From contig CP034537.1 of the NCBI GenBank assembly GCA_004000515.1, positions 3,114,001-3,178,000 of the forward strand: DNA of 64,000 nt, read 5' to 3'. Under the pieces are notes generated by a model that was not told the DNA's origin, ran no database searches, and saw only the letters and a program-made list of their open reading frames with translations. Position numbers and translations under genes: made by a program. Source of the stretch: Pseudomonas poae. GTDB lineage: Bacteria; Pseudomonadota; Gammaproteobacteria; Pseudomonadales; Pseudomonadaceae. Of this stretch, positions 29,203 through 38,367 are shown piece by piece (position 1 is the stretch's first letter; every line of letters begins with the position of its first letter).

Positions 29203-29565
29203 GTGACTCTTCGACCTCTATTCGCGGCCCTCGCCGTTGTCGCTCTGGCGGGATGTGCAACCGATCCTGCGCCGAATGAACAAATGCGCCTCACCCAGCA
29301 AGCCCTGGAACAAGCCAGCGCGGTGGGTGCCAGCGCGGATGAATCGCCTGAGTTGAAAATGGCCGAAGCCAAATTCGCCCGGGCCCAGGGCAGCATGGCC
29401 GACGAGTCCTACAAAAACGCGCGCATGCGCGCCGAGCAAGCCGAACTGGATGCACGCCTGGCCGAAGCCAAAGTGCTGACGCGCAAAAGCCAGGAGCAAT
29501 TGAACGTGCTCAACACCCGCATCACGCGCCTGCGCAAGCAATTGCAGTTGGGAGAAGCCCAATGA
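29203..29565 (+). CDS. DUF4398 lipoprotein
   Basis: Protein of 120 residues. GTG start with AAGGA upstream. The lipoprotein signal ends LAVVALAGCATD. It is followed by a helical, coiled-coil-like segment rich in Ala, Glu, Arg and Lys (AEAKFARAQGSMADESYKNA). It overlaps the OmpA-like gene by 4 bases. The pair DUF4398-OmpA is a common Pseudomonas arrangement, presumably an outer-membrane or periplasmic structural module. Function unknown. Confidence 0.82.
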   Translation: MTLRPLFAALAVVALAGCATDPAPNEQMRLTQQALEQASAVGASADESPELKMAEAKFARAQGSMADESYKNARMRAEQAELDARLAEAKVLTRKSQEQLNVLNTRITRLRKQLQLGEAQ

Positions 29566-30376
29566 GCCCGATGATTCGTGGTGTGAGCTGTGCGCTGCTG
29601 TTGGCCTCTGCCGTCCTCGGCGGTTGCGCCAGCCACCCCGACAGCGAACAGGCCTTGCAACAGGCGGGCAGCGACTTCCAGAAGGTCAAGGAAGACGCCA
29701 ACGTGTTGCGCTTTGCGCCCAAGGACGTGATTCGCGCGGGTGAGTCCCTGGCACGTGCCGACCGTTTGTCCAGCTACTGGGGCAGCGGCGCGGACGTGGC
29801 GCATTACGCCTACCTGAGCCAGCGCTACAGCGCCATTGCCCGTGAGCACACTGAGCAGGGGCTCAATGCCGAGCGCGGTACCAAGCTCGAACTGGAGCGT
29901 CAGCGCCTGCAATTGGCCCTGCGTGAAAACAAACTCACCAGCGTGCAACAACAAGGCAATGGCTGGAGCAGCAAATCGCCAGCCTGACCACCACCCAGAC
30001 CGATCGCGGCCTGGTGATGACCCTGGGCGATATGCTGTTCGACACGGGTGAAGCCGAACTGGAAAACTCGGCCAATCGCACAGTGTTGAAGATCGTGCAG
30101 TTCCTGCAACTGAACCCCCGGCGCGTGGTGCGCATCGAGGGTTACACCGACAACACCGGCGGTGAGCAGGAAAACCTCAAGCTGTCCCGTGACCGAGCGC
30201 AATCGGTGGCCGATGTGCTGATAGACCTGGGCATCGACGAAAAACGCATCCAGGTTGAAGGGTATGGCGACCAATATCCCGTTGAGGCCAATGCCTCCGA
30301 GCGGGGCAGGGCGCAGAACCGTCGGGTGGAGATTGTGTTCTCTGACGAAAAAGGCCAACTGGGCGCCGCTCGCTAA
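29562..30376 (+). CDS. OmpA family lipoprotein, peptidoglycan-binding (one frameshift)
   Basis: About 271 residues after restoring one G near 29955. Lipoprotein signal LASAVLGGCAS, then a helical DUF4398-like region. The C-terminal OmpA domain (residues 150-265) has LGDMLFDTGEAEL, RIEGYTDNTGGEQENLKLSR and RAQNRRVEIVF, the residues that bind diaminopimelate in peptidoglycan. It probably anchors the outer membrane to the wall. It overlaps the preceding gene by ATGA. Confidence 0.87.
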
Positions 30377-30411
30377 AGCTCGACACAAATCAAAATGTGA
30401 AAGCCGGCCTG

Positions 30412-30502
30412 TGTGGGAGCGGGCTTGCTCGCGAATGCGGTATTCCAGTCTCCAGATTTGTTGACTGATACACCGCCTTCGCGAGCAAGCCCGCTCCCAC
30501 AT
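30412..30502. repeat. REP pair
   Basis: Complete pair: TGTGGGAGCGGGCTTGCTCG at the left and CGAGCAAGCCCGCTCCCACA at the right. It lies 36 bases after the OmpA-like gene and may serve as its end. Confidence 0.93.
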
Positions 30503-30663
30503 TTGGTTGGGTGTACCTCAGGAAATCTCTTCACCACCCCTACAGTTTTTACTGTCACTCCCGCCTGCGCTCGACTATTGTGGCAACTGTCCCCGTACAC
30601 TTCTAAACTGTGCCGGTATGTTTCACACAAAAATAAAATACCCGTGAAATCGAGTGCTGCGTC

Positions 30664-32103
30664 ATGACCAATCTGTTGCTCTACCAACGTATCGCCCAGC
30701 AGCTGGCTGAGGATATCCGACGCGGTGTCTATCAACCGGGCGAGCGCGTGCCTTCGGTGCGCAAGATGAGCTCCCAGCTCAATGTGAGCCACGCCACGGT
30801 ATTGCAAGCCTATGCCAACCTGGAAGACCAGGGCCTGATCCGGGCGCGGCCACAGTCCGGTTACTACGTGCACCAGACCCCCGCGCTCACGGCACCTACG
30901 CCGGACATCGCGCGGGTCGAGCGCCCGGGGTTGGTCACCCGCAGCAGCATCATCCAGCAGGTATTGGTCGAATCGCGCCGCGAAGGCGTGTTCCCGTTGG
31001 GCGCCGCCGTGCCGAGTGTGGATTACTTGCCGGTACGGGCACTGCACCAGCAATTGGCCAAGGTCACGCGCTTTCAGAGCCCACGGGCGTTCAGCTACAT
31101 GTTCAGCCCAGGTTTCGAACCGTTGCGGCGCCAAGTGGCGATCCGCATGCGTGATGCGGGCGTGGTGGTAGACCCCTCCGAAGTGGTGATCACCCACGGT
31201 TGCGTCGATGCATTACAGATGTCGCTGCGGGTGCTGACCCGTCCCGGCGACCTGATCGCCGCAGAATCACCGACTTACTACGGCTTGCTGCAACTGGCGG
31301 ATCTGCTTGGCCTCAAGGTCATCGAGATCCCCAGCGACCCCTCCACAGGCATGAGCCTGGAGGCCCTGCAACTGGCGGCCAACCAATGGTCGATCAAGGC
31401 CCTGGTGTTGACCACGCGCCTGAGCAACCCCCTGGGCGGCACCATGCCCGAGGAGCGACAAAAACAGTTGCTGCGCCTGGCGTCGGATTTCGATATCCAG
31501 ATCGTCGAGGACGATATTTACGGCGAGCTGATGTTCGAAGTCGGCCGTACCAAGGCGTTGAAAGCGTATGACCGCCTGGACCGGGTCATCTACTGCTCAA
31601 GTTTTTCCAAGACCTTGTCCCCCGGCGTACGCATCGGTTGGATGATCGCCGGCAAATACCAGCAGGAGATCCAGCGCCTGCAGATGTTCAGCACCCATTC
31701 GGCATGCAGCGTCACGCAGATGGGGGTTGCGGCGTACCTGGAGAACGGCGGTTACGACCGGCACCTGCGCTACATCCGTCAGGAGTACCGCAAGAACCTC
31801 AACGCCTTCCAGTTAGCGGTGCAGCAGTATTTCCCCGAAGGCACTCAGATGACTCGTCCAAGCGGTGGCTTCATCCTGTGGGTCAGTTTGCCGGGCCGGG
31901 TCAATACCCAGGAACTGCACGTGCGTGCCCTGCAACAGGGCATCAGCATCGCGCCGGGACTTATTTTCAGTAATACCGAGCAGTTCAACCACTGTATCCG
32001 CCTTAACTGCGGCACGCCGTGGAACCGTGAAGCAGAGCGCGCGCTGATGACATTGGGGATGCTGGCCAGCCAGTTATGCCAGGAAACGGCAGCGGGCTTT
32101 TGA
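30664..32103 (+). CDS. MocR-type GntR regulator with aminotransferase domain
   Basis: Protein of 479 residues. The N-terminal GntR winged helix has GERVPSVRKMSSQLNVSHAT (residues 28-47). The C-terminal fold-type I aminotransferase domain has the PLP Lys in YCSSFSKTLSPGVRIGW near residue 315 and the usual SNPLGGTMP loop. Such proteins sense PLP or an amino compound and regulate a neighbouring operon, often one coding for an amino-acid, pyridoxal or polyamine pathway. The target here is not evident. Intact. Confidence 0.9.
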   Translation: MTNLLLYQRIAQQLAEDIRRGVYQPGERVPSVRKMSSQLNVSHATVLQAYANLEDQGLIRARPQSGYYVHQTPALTAPTPDIARVERPGLVTRSSIIQQVLVESRREGVFPLGAAVPSVDYLPVRALHQQLAKVTRFQSPRAFSYMFSPGFEPLRRQVAIRMRDAGVVVDPSEVVITHGCVDALQMSLRVLTRPGDLIAAESPTYYGLLQLADLLGLKVIEIPSDPSTGMSLEALQLAANQWSIKALVLTTRLSNPLGGTMPEERQKQLLRLASDFDIQIVEDDIYGELMFEVGRTKALKAYDRLDRVIYCSSFSKTLSPGVRIGWMIAGKYQQEIQRLQMFSTHSACSVTQMGVAAYLENGGYDRHLRYIRQEYRKNLNAFQLAVQQYFPEGTQMTRPSGGFILWVSLPGRVNTQELHVRALQQGISIAPGLIFSNTEQFNHCIRLNCGTPWNREAERALMTLGMLASQLCQETAAGF

Positions 32104-32207
32104 GCCAAGGAACGGGGACAACTCCGGTAGCAGGCTAATCACCAGGCTTGTCATGCCGCGCACAACAAGCGAGCATATGGCCCTCTGCCGTTAAAGCTGT
32201 TGGCGAT

Positions 32208-32697
32208 ATGACTCCTATTTTTCGCGCTGTCATGGTGATTGGCCTGTTAAGCCTGTGCAACGTCGGCACCGTGCTGGCGGCATCGCCTGTGACGCCAGAC
32301 AAACCGGCTGCCAGCAGCCAGCAGAAGCCCCCGCGAAAAACCGGCACCCGCCAAAAAAGCTCCGGAAACGAAGAAAAAAGCCGCCACGGTAAAAAAACGT
32401 GCACCGATTGCGATCAAGTCCAAGTCGGCCCATGAAGTCGCGCAGACCAAATTGCCACCGGCACAGTTGGATTTGTCCCTGCCTTCTGACATGGTTCGGC
32501 ACTTGCAACCCCTCGGCACCGTGCCCAAACCGAAGAGCGTGCCCTTGCTGCCGCCGATGTTTGGCGAAAAGCCTACCGACAACAGTGCCTTCCAGATCAA
32601 CGGTCGCCTGCTCAGCAATGAGATGAAGCTGCAACTGCGCAACGAAGAACGGCGCGAAGTGGAAGGCGCCGCGTTGGAATTCGAGTTCAAGCAGTAA
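32208..32697 (+). CDS. Lys/Pro-rich secreted hypothetical protein (one frameshift)
   Basis: Protein of about 163 residues. The signal peptide MVIGLLSLCNVGTVLA is followed by a low-complexity stretch of Lys/Ala/Pro (PAPAKKAPETKKKAATVKKR). The C-terminal half is ordered (LPSDMVRHLQPLGTVPKPKS). One extra C in the C5 run near 32330 breaks the frame. The basic linker resembles cell-envelope proteins, but I do not recognise a family. Confidence 0.65.
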
Positions 32698-32859
32698 ACT
32701 TTTCCCACAAACGTGACGTCGCTCTTCGACCATGTGTCGGAGACTGGTCGGTCATTTTTGTTTTCTGCGAAAAACCACTGTTAGACCATTTTAAAACGGC
32801 TGTTTAAGGGCGTACTCTAGCCCGGCCATCCACATTGAGTCGTCGAGGACCTGCTGGTC

Positions 32860-33114
32860 ATGAATTGCCGTGAAGGCTGTGGCGCTTGCTGCATCGCCCC
32901 CTCCATCAGTTCGCCCTTACCGGGAATGCCCCATGGCAAACCTGCGGGCGAACGCTGCCTGCACCTGTCGGTCGAACAGCTATGCCAGCTGTTCGGGCAA
33001 CCGGAGCGACCGGCGGTGTGCAGTGATTTCAAGGCAGATATCGAGGTCTGTGGCACCGACCAAGCCGATGCGATCCGGTTGATCGGCTGGTGGGAGCAGA
33101 TGACGGCGGCTTGA
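32860..33114 (+). CDS. YkgJ-type cysteine cluster protein
   Basis: Small protein of 84 residues. The N-terminal CREGCGACC and later C at ERCLHLS, AVCSDF and EVCGT give the zinc/iron-cluster-like pattern of the YkgJ family (UPF0153). The role is unknown, probably metal binding. It begins MNCREGCGAC. Confidence 0.87.
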   Translation: MNCREGCGACCIAPSISSPLPGMPHGKPAGERCLHLSVEQLCQLFGQPERPAVCSDFKADIEVCGTDQADAIRLIGWWEQMTAA

Positions 33115-33155
33115 TGGGCTTTACTATCGGAACTTCAACAATAAGGAATACAACA

Positions 33156-33761
33156 ATGGGTTCGCTGAAACGAATGGCTGTGTTGTGCGGTTTTACGGTG
33201 TTGTTTGCTACCACTGCCCAGGCTGAGGATTGGCAAGTCGCCAAGGACGAAGACGGTATCAAGGTGTCCCTGAGCGAAATTGCCGGCTCCAAGTACAAAG
33301 CGTATCGCGGCGTTACCACGATCAAGGCGCCAGTTGCCAAGATCCAGGCGCTGCAGGAGGACGTGGCCGGTGCCTGCTCCTGGATTCACGAGTGCAAGTC
33401 GCAAAAGCTGCTCAAGACCGAGGGTGACAAGAGCTGGACCTACACGCAGTTCAAGGCTCCGTTCCCAGTGACCGACCGTGATTCCATCCTGGAAATCACC
33501 ACCAGCAAGGCTGCTGACGGCACCGTCACCCGCAAGTTGCTGGAAGTACCTACCTATCAGCCAGAAGTGAAAGGCTATGTGCGCGTGGCGCAGGTGGACG
33601 GCTACTGGAAACTGGTACCCAAAGGCGACAACCTCACCGAAGTCACCTACCAGGTGCACACCGAGCCAGGCGGCAGCGTGCCATCGTGGTTGGCCAACAA
33701 GTTTGTGGTGGACGCGCCGTTCAACACGTTGAAAGCCCTGAAAGACCACGCTGAAAAATAA
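33156..33761 (+). CDS. START-domain lipid-binding protein, periplasmic
   Basis: Protein of 201 residues. Signal peptide AVLCGFTVLFATTAQA, then a START/SRPBCC-type fold: WQVAKDEDGIKVSLSEI, WIHECKSQKLL, and KAPFPVTDRDSILEITT. The START domain holds a hydrophobic ligand in a deep cavity. ATG 33156 is preceded by AAGGAA. No clear operon partner; the ligand is unknown. Confidence 0.82.
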   Translation: MGSLKRMAVLCGFTVLFATTAQAEDWQVAKDEDGIKVSLSEIAGSKYKAYRGVTTIKAPVAKIQALQEDVAGACSWIHECKSQKLLKTEGDKSWTYTQFKAPFPVTDRDSILEITTSKAADGTVTRKLLEVPTYQPEVKGYVRVAQVDGYWKLVPKGDNLTEVTYQVHTEPGGSVPSWLANKFVVDAPFNTLKALKDHAEK

Positions 33762-33864
33762 GCGCAACTGATCCGGTGCCTCCGGCCTTGAGTGGAACGT
33801 TTGGCGAGCCCTCAAGGTCCAGATAGATGTAAGCCCACACACGGGTTTTATCGAGGAGGCACCG

Positions 33865-34101
33865 ATGCAAAAGTGGCAAATTACCTTCGTTGATGATCAT
33901 GGTCAGAAAACCGTGGAAGAGGTGACCTGCGATCAAAAGCCCAGCCTCGAAGACGCTGCGCACATGATTCGCAGCAAGCTGGTGCCCATCGCCGCCGAAC
34001 TCGACCTCAATGACCTTGAGGGCCGCAAGCCCGAGCCGACGGTCAAGATCCTCAAAGACCAGAACAGTATCCAGATCCTCGACATCTCCCCTGCCGCCTG
34101 A
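33865..34101 (+). CDS. Small hypothetical protein
   Basis: Acidic 78-residue protein beginning MQKWQITFVDDHGQKTVEE after a strong ribosome site, GAGGAGG. It is an alpha/beta type with no signal peptide or cysteines. It is intact and looks translated, but I cannot assign a family. Confidence 0.68.
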   Translation: MQKWQITFVDDHGQKTVEEVTCDQKPSLEDAAHMIRSKLVPIAAELDLNDLEGRKPEPTVKILKDQNSIQILDISPAA

Positions 34102-34314
34102 ACATTCCCTGTCAGCCCTTAAAGCGCCTCTGGTGGAGGTGATAGCTTCGCGCTACTCTGCAATCGAGATCAGCGAATGAATCGCTAAGGTCTGGTCTTG
34201 TCAGCTACATGCTTGTTTTCCAGCGGTGATGTCAGTGCCGTAGCACCCACGCTCGTACGGCGTGGGCTTCGGGAAGCACGGAAAGTCTATCCATCGGTTT
34301 GAGGAGGACGTTTC

Positions 34315-34656
34315 ATGAGCACAGCCTATCAAGAAGACATCAGCACCAATGTTCTGCGCCGCATGAAAGAAGGCGGCTTCGACTTCTCACGTTTCCACCC
34401 CATCGAGTTCTACGCCATTTTCCCGGATGAGGAACGTGCGCGTAGGGCTGCGGGTCGGTTTCGTGGGGAATCCCTGAATGCCCAGGTCAGTGCGCGCGAC
34501 GATGGCGCCTGGTACCTGGAACTGAGCAAAATCATGTTCGCTACCTACGACGGCATAGGAGACTTCGAGCAAGACTTTGAGGCGGTGGTCGAGCCGCTGG
34601 GCGGGATCATCGAAGGATGGGGCGTCAAGCAGGAGGTGCGTGGTTTACCCATGTAG
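34315..34656 (+). CDS. rraB: RraB family ribonuclease E inhibitor
   Basis: Protein of 113 residues whose core FHPIEFYAIFPDEERARRAA and ELSKIMFATYDGIGDFEQDF is characteristic of RraB, which binds RNase E and alters degradosome activity. GAGGAGG precedes the ATG. RraB is known from enterics; Pseudomonas proteins of this family are inferred to act likewise. A terminator follows. Confidence 0.78.
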   Translation: MSTAYQEDISTNVLRRMKEGGFDFSRFHPIEFYAIFPDEERARRAAGRFRGESLNAQVSARDDGAWYLELSKIMFATYDGIGDFEQDFEAVVEPLGGIIEGWGVKQEVRGLPM

Positions 34657-34677
34657 TTGCATGAAAAACACAGCGTA

Positions 34678-34709
34678 TCGGCTGACCTTTGGGTCGGCCG
34701 TTTTTGTTT
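34678..34709 (+). terminator. Intrinsic terminator after rraB
   Basis: CGGCTGACC-TTT-GGGTCGGCCG followed by TTTTTG. A stem of about nine pairs with one mismatch and a T run. Confidence 0.82.
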
Positions 34710-34755
34710 GCGCGGTGGGAAAACTATTCGGAACTTGCGCGCCACTTTCGCGCAC

Positions 34756-34784
34756 CAAAAAAAGGCCACCCAAGAGGGTGGCTT
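34756..34784 (-). terminator. Orphan minus-strand terminator
   Basis: On the minus strand, GCCACCC-TCTT-GGGTGGC is followed by CTTTTTTT. No minus-strand gene precedes it, so it could end a small RNA. See findings. Confidence 0.6.
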
Positions 34785-35064
34785 AAAGGGAAGAGTGGAG
34801 GGCTGAAGCTGTAGGACGGGTCCTGTTCAGCAGATGGGACCGATTATCCGCAGGCCAGGTCGGGCAGTGAAATCAACTCTGGCTATGCTGTTGATAGACA
34901 AAACCCGCATTACGATGAAGCGCACCACAGGACAGCGGGCATTCTGCGCACCAGGACGGTGCGATTAGATCCCTGTGTTTATTCAACTCACTGATTTTTA
35001 AGTGTTTATGCCGCTGGCACGGGCCTTGCGATGGTTCTTGCGCCCGGGTGACAAGGAGTTCGGC

Positions 35065-36473
35065 ATGATCCGCACTTATTACGACGAAATGTACGATGGG
35101 GCAGGCCAGGTCCGCCCTCACTACCGCGAGTTCGCCCGCTGGTTGGCTGAAACTCCGCCAGAACTGCTGGCGCAGCGCCGGCGTGAAGCGGATTTGCTGT
35201 TTCACCGCGCCGGCATCACCTTCACCCTTTACGGAGACGAGCAGGGCACCGAGCGGCTGATTCCCTTCGACACCATCCCACGCAGCATTCCGGCCAGTGA
35301 ATGGCGGATTGTCGAGCGCGGCTGCATCCAACGGGTCAAGGCGCTGAACATGTTTCTCGCCGACCTCTATCACGAGCAGCGCATCATCAAGGCCGGGATC
35401 ATTCCCGCCGAGCAGGTGCTGGCCAACGAGCAATATCAGCTGGCGATGCAGGGCCTGGACCTGCACCGCGACCTGTATTCCCACATATCCGGTGTCGACC
35501 TCGTACGTGATGGCGACGGCACCTACTACGTGCTGGAAGACAACCTGCGTACGCCGAGCGGTGTCAGCTACATGCTCGAAGACCGCAAAATGATGATGCG
35601 CCTGTTCCCCGAGCTGTTTGCGGCCCAACGCATCGCACCGATCGATCACTACCCCAACCTGCTGCTCGACACCCTTAAAAGCTCCAGCCCCTGGATAACC
35701 CCAGCGTGGTTGTGCTGACCCCTGGGCGCTTCAACAGCGCGTTCTTTGAGCATGCGTTCCTCGCCCGGGAAATGGGCGTGGAGTTGGTCGAAGGCGCCGA
35801 TCTGTTCGTACGCGACGACCGCGTGTTCATGCGCACCACCGACGGCCCCAAAGCCGTGGACGTGATCTACCGTCGGCTTGACGACGCTTTCCTCGACCCG
35901 CTGGCTTTCAACCCGGATTCCATGCTCGGCGTGCCTGGCCTGCTCGCGGCCTATCGCTGCGGCAACGTGGTGCTGGCCAATGCCATCGGCACTGGGGTGG
36001 CGGATGACAAGTCGGTGTACCCGTTCGTCACCGAGATGATCCGTTTTTACCTGGATGAAGAGCCGATCCTGAAGAACGTTCCGACGTTCCAATGCCGTAA
36101 GCCCGATGAACTGTCCCACGTACTGGCCAACCTGCCGGACCTGGTGGTGAAGGAAACCCAAGGCTCCGGCGGCTACGGCATGCTGGTGGGGCCGGCGTCT
36201 ACGGCGGCGGAAATCGAAGCCTTCCGCGCGCGTATCAAAGCCAAGCCCCATGCGTATATCGCCCAGCCGACCCTGTGTTTATCCACGTGCCCGACGTTTG
36301 TCGAAAACGGCATCGCACCACGCCATATCGACCTGCGCCCGTTCGTGTTGTCTGGCAAGGAAACCCGCGTGGTGCCTGGCGGCTTGACCCGCGTAGCGCT
36401 GCGAGAAGGCTCGCTGGTGGTGAACTCGTCCCAGGGCGGCGGCACCAAAGACACCTGGGTGGTAGAGGACTGA
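35065..36473 (+). CDS. Circularly permuted ATP-grasp protein (DUF404/407) (one frameshift)
   Basis: About 470 residues after restoring one C near 35689. The start at 35065 has AAGGAG upstream and gives [20 protein letters not shown], as in the family. Motifs include [34 protein letters not shown] (ATP lid) and [10 protein letters not shown]. These enzymes are predicted to form an amide bond on a carboxylate, but the substrate is unknown. It is followed by an alpha-E protein and a transglutaminase, a conserved trio. Confidence 0.88.
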
Positions 36474-36478
36474 ATGCC

Positions 36479-37429
36479 ATGCTGAGTAGAACTGCCTCGG
36501 ATTTGTACTGGATGTCGCGCTACCTGGAGCGTGCGGAAAACCTCGCGCGCATGCTCGATGTCAGCTATTCGCTGTCGCTGATGCCCCAAGACGGGCATGG
36601 CGATGGCCTGCACGAACTGGCGATGCCGCTGCTGATCACCGGCACCCTGGAGGATTACCACGAGCGCCACGGCGAACTGCACGCCGAACGCTTGTTGCAC
36701 TTCTTTGCCCTGGACGCGGCCAACCCGGCGAGCATCTACAGCTGCCTCGGCGCCGCGCGGGCCAGCGCCCATGCGGTGCGTGGGCGAATTACGGCGGACA
36801 TGTGGGAAAACATCAACGCCACCTGGCTGGATATTCGCGATATCGCCCAGCAAGGCTTGAGCCGCTACGGCATGAGCCGGTTCTGTGAGTGGGTCAAGGA
36901 GCGCTCCCATCTGTTTCGCGGTGCGACTTACGGCACGATCATGCGCAACGATGCCTTTCGTTTCATTCGCCTGGGCACCTTTATCGAACGAGCCGACAAC
37001 ACCCTGCGCCTGCTCGACGCCCGCTACGAGATGGCCGGCGACCGCGCCGAAGCCGTCACCGATGGCACGGCGCACGCCTACTATCAGTGGAGCGCCTTGT
37101 TGCGAGCGCTGTCGTCGTTCGAGGCTTACACCGAGATCTATCGTGATGCGCCGGGCGCCCGCCAAGTAGCCGAATTGTTGCTGTTGCGCGCCGATGTGCC
37201 GCGTTCGTTGCGGGCCTGCAGCGAAGAGATCGATCAGATCCTCGCCAGCCTGCCCGGCCATAACGGCCGCCCGGCCCAGCGCCTGGCCGCTGAGATGGAT
37301 GCGCGCCTGCGCTTTACCGCGATCGACGAAATTCTGGAGGAAGGCCTGCACGCCTGGCTGACCGATTTCATTCCTTTGGTCCGCCAGTTGGGCGACGCCA
37401 TCTACAGTTCCTACCTGGAGGCCGCATGA
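36479..37429 (+). CDS. Alpha-E domain protein (DUF403)
   Basis: All-helical protein of about 316 residues beginning MLSRTASDLYWMSRYLERAE, the hallmark of the family. It has no catalytic motif that I know of. It starts 5 bases after the ATP-grasp stop and overlaps the transglutaminase gene by ATGA, so it is a tightly coupled operon member. Probably a partner of the ATP-grasp enzyme. Confidence 0.92.
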   Translation: MLSRTASDLYWMSRYLERAENLARMLDVSYSLSLMPQDGHGDGLHELAMPLLITGTLEDYHERHGELHAERLLHFFALDAANPASIYSCLGAARASAHAVRGRITADMWENINATWLDIRDIAQQGLSRYGMSRFCEWVKERSHLFRGATYGTIMRNDAFRFIRLGTFIERADNTLRLLDARYEMAGDRAEAVTDGTAHAYYQWSALLRALSSFEAYTEIYRDAPGARQVAELLLLRADVPRSLRACSEEIDQILASLPGHNGRPAQRLAAEMDARLRFTAIDEILEEGLHAWLTDFIPLVRQLGDAIYSSYLEAA

Positions 37430-38229
37430 GACTCTCCATCAGCCACGAAACCACCTACCACTATGACGACCAAGTGCGCGCCAGCATCCAGTACTTGCGC
37501 CTCACGCCCCACGACAGCGAGCGCCAGCACGTCCTTAGCTGGCAGCTCGACTTGCCGCGCCCGGTGCGTGCGCAGGTGGACCCATTCGGCAACATCCTGC
37601 ATGTACTGACCCTGGACGAACCCCACGACGCCATCATCATCGGCGCCCGTGGCCAGGTGGATATCGACGAGTTGCGCGAGGCCGAACATGAAAGCCAGTC
37701 GGCGTTCCCGTTTCTGCGCAGCACACGCTTGACCGAGCCGGACGACGCCCTGCGCCGTTTTGCCGAGCAGCACTGCCATCAACGACGCGACCGCACGGCG
37801 TTGATCGACCTGATGCAGGCGCTCAACCAGGCGATGGTCTACACCCCTGGTGCCACCGAAGTCGACACCAGTGCCGCCCAAGCCTTCGCCGGGCGTGCAG
37901 GCGTGTGCCAGGACCACACCCACGCGTTCCTGGCCTGCGCGCGCAGCCTCGGGATTCCAGCGCGGTATGTGTCAGGGTATTTGTACACCGAAGACAGCGC
38001 ACACCTGGCCAGCCACGCCTGGGCCGAAGCCTGGCTGGACGACGCGTGGTATAGCTTTGATGTGACCAACCAGCTGGCACGGCCGGAGCGGCATCTGAAG
38101 CTGGCCGTCGGCCTCGACTACCTCGACGCCTGCCCGGTACGCGGCATGCGCCGTGGCGGTGGGCATGAGCAGATGCATGCCAAGGTGTTTGTGGCGCCGA
38201 CGCCGGTTATTTCCGTGCAGCAGCAATAA
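37426..38229 (+). CDS. Transglutaminase-like cysteine peptidase family protein
   Basis: Protein of 267 residues with an N-terminal region (RLSISHETTYHYDDQVRASI) and a transglutaminase core. Catalytic triad: Cys in GVCQDHTHAF (about 164), His in ASHAWAEAWL (about 203) and Asp in SFDVTN (about 218). No signal peptide; probably cytoplasmic. The trio with ATP-grasp and alpha-E proteins suggests coupled formation and cleavage of peptide or amide bonds. Confidence 0.92.
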   Translation: MRLSISHETTYHYDDQVRASIQYLRLTPHDSERQHVLSWQLDLPRPVRAQVDPFGNILHVLTLDEPHDAIIIGARGQVDIDELREAEHESQSAFPFLRSTRLTEPDDALRRFAEQHCHQRRDRTALIDLMQALNQAMVYTPGATEVDTSAAQAFAGRAGVCQDHTHAFLACARSLGIPARYVSGYLYTEDSAHLASHAWAEAWLDDAWYSFDVTNQLARPERHLKLAVGLDYLDACPVRGMRRGGGHEQMHAKVFVAPTPVISVQQQ

Positions 38230-38235
38230 CGGGTT

Positions 38236-38367
38236 GTAGTGAGCGGGCTTGCCCCGCGCTGGGGTGCGAAGCAGCCCTAACGCAGTCACCGCATTCTTCC
38301 AGGCAAAATTGAGTTGCCTGGATTTGGGCTGCTACGCACCCCGGCGCGGGGCAAGCCCGCTCACTAC
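38236..38367. repeat. Palindromic REP-like element, second type
   Basis: GTAGTGAGCGGGCTTGCCCC opposes GGGGCAAGCCCGCTCACTAC about 130 bases away. An inner palindrome, CAGGCAA/TTGCCTG, lies between. This differs from the TGTGGGAGC type. It covers the space between two convergent genes, and the cytochrome gene's stop codon lies inside its right end. Confidence 0.88.

Larger units (their letters stand above)
34657..35064. other. Intergenic region between rraB and ATP-grasp gene
   Basis: About 400 bases. It holds the rraB terminator, an orphan terminator pointing to the minus strand (34756-34784) and several short GGA-rich stretches. It also contains the promoter and ribosome site of the next operon. 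No protein-coding gene is convincing. Confidence 0.55.
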
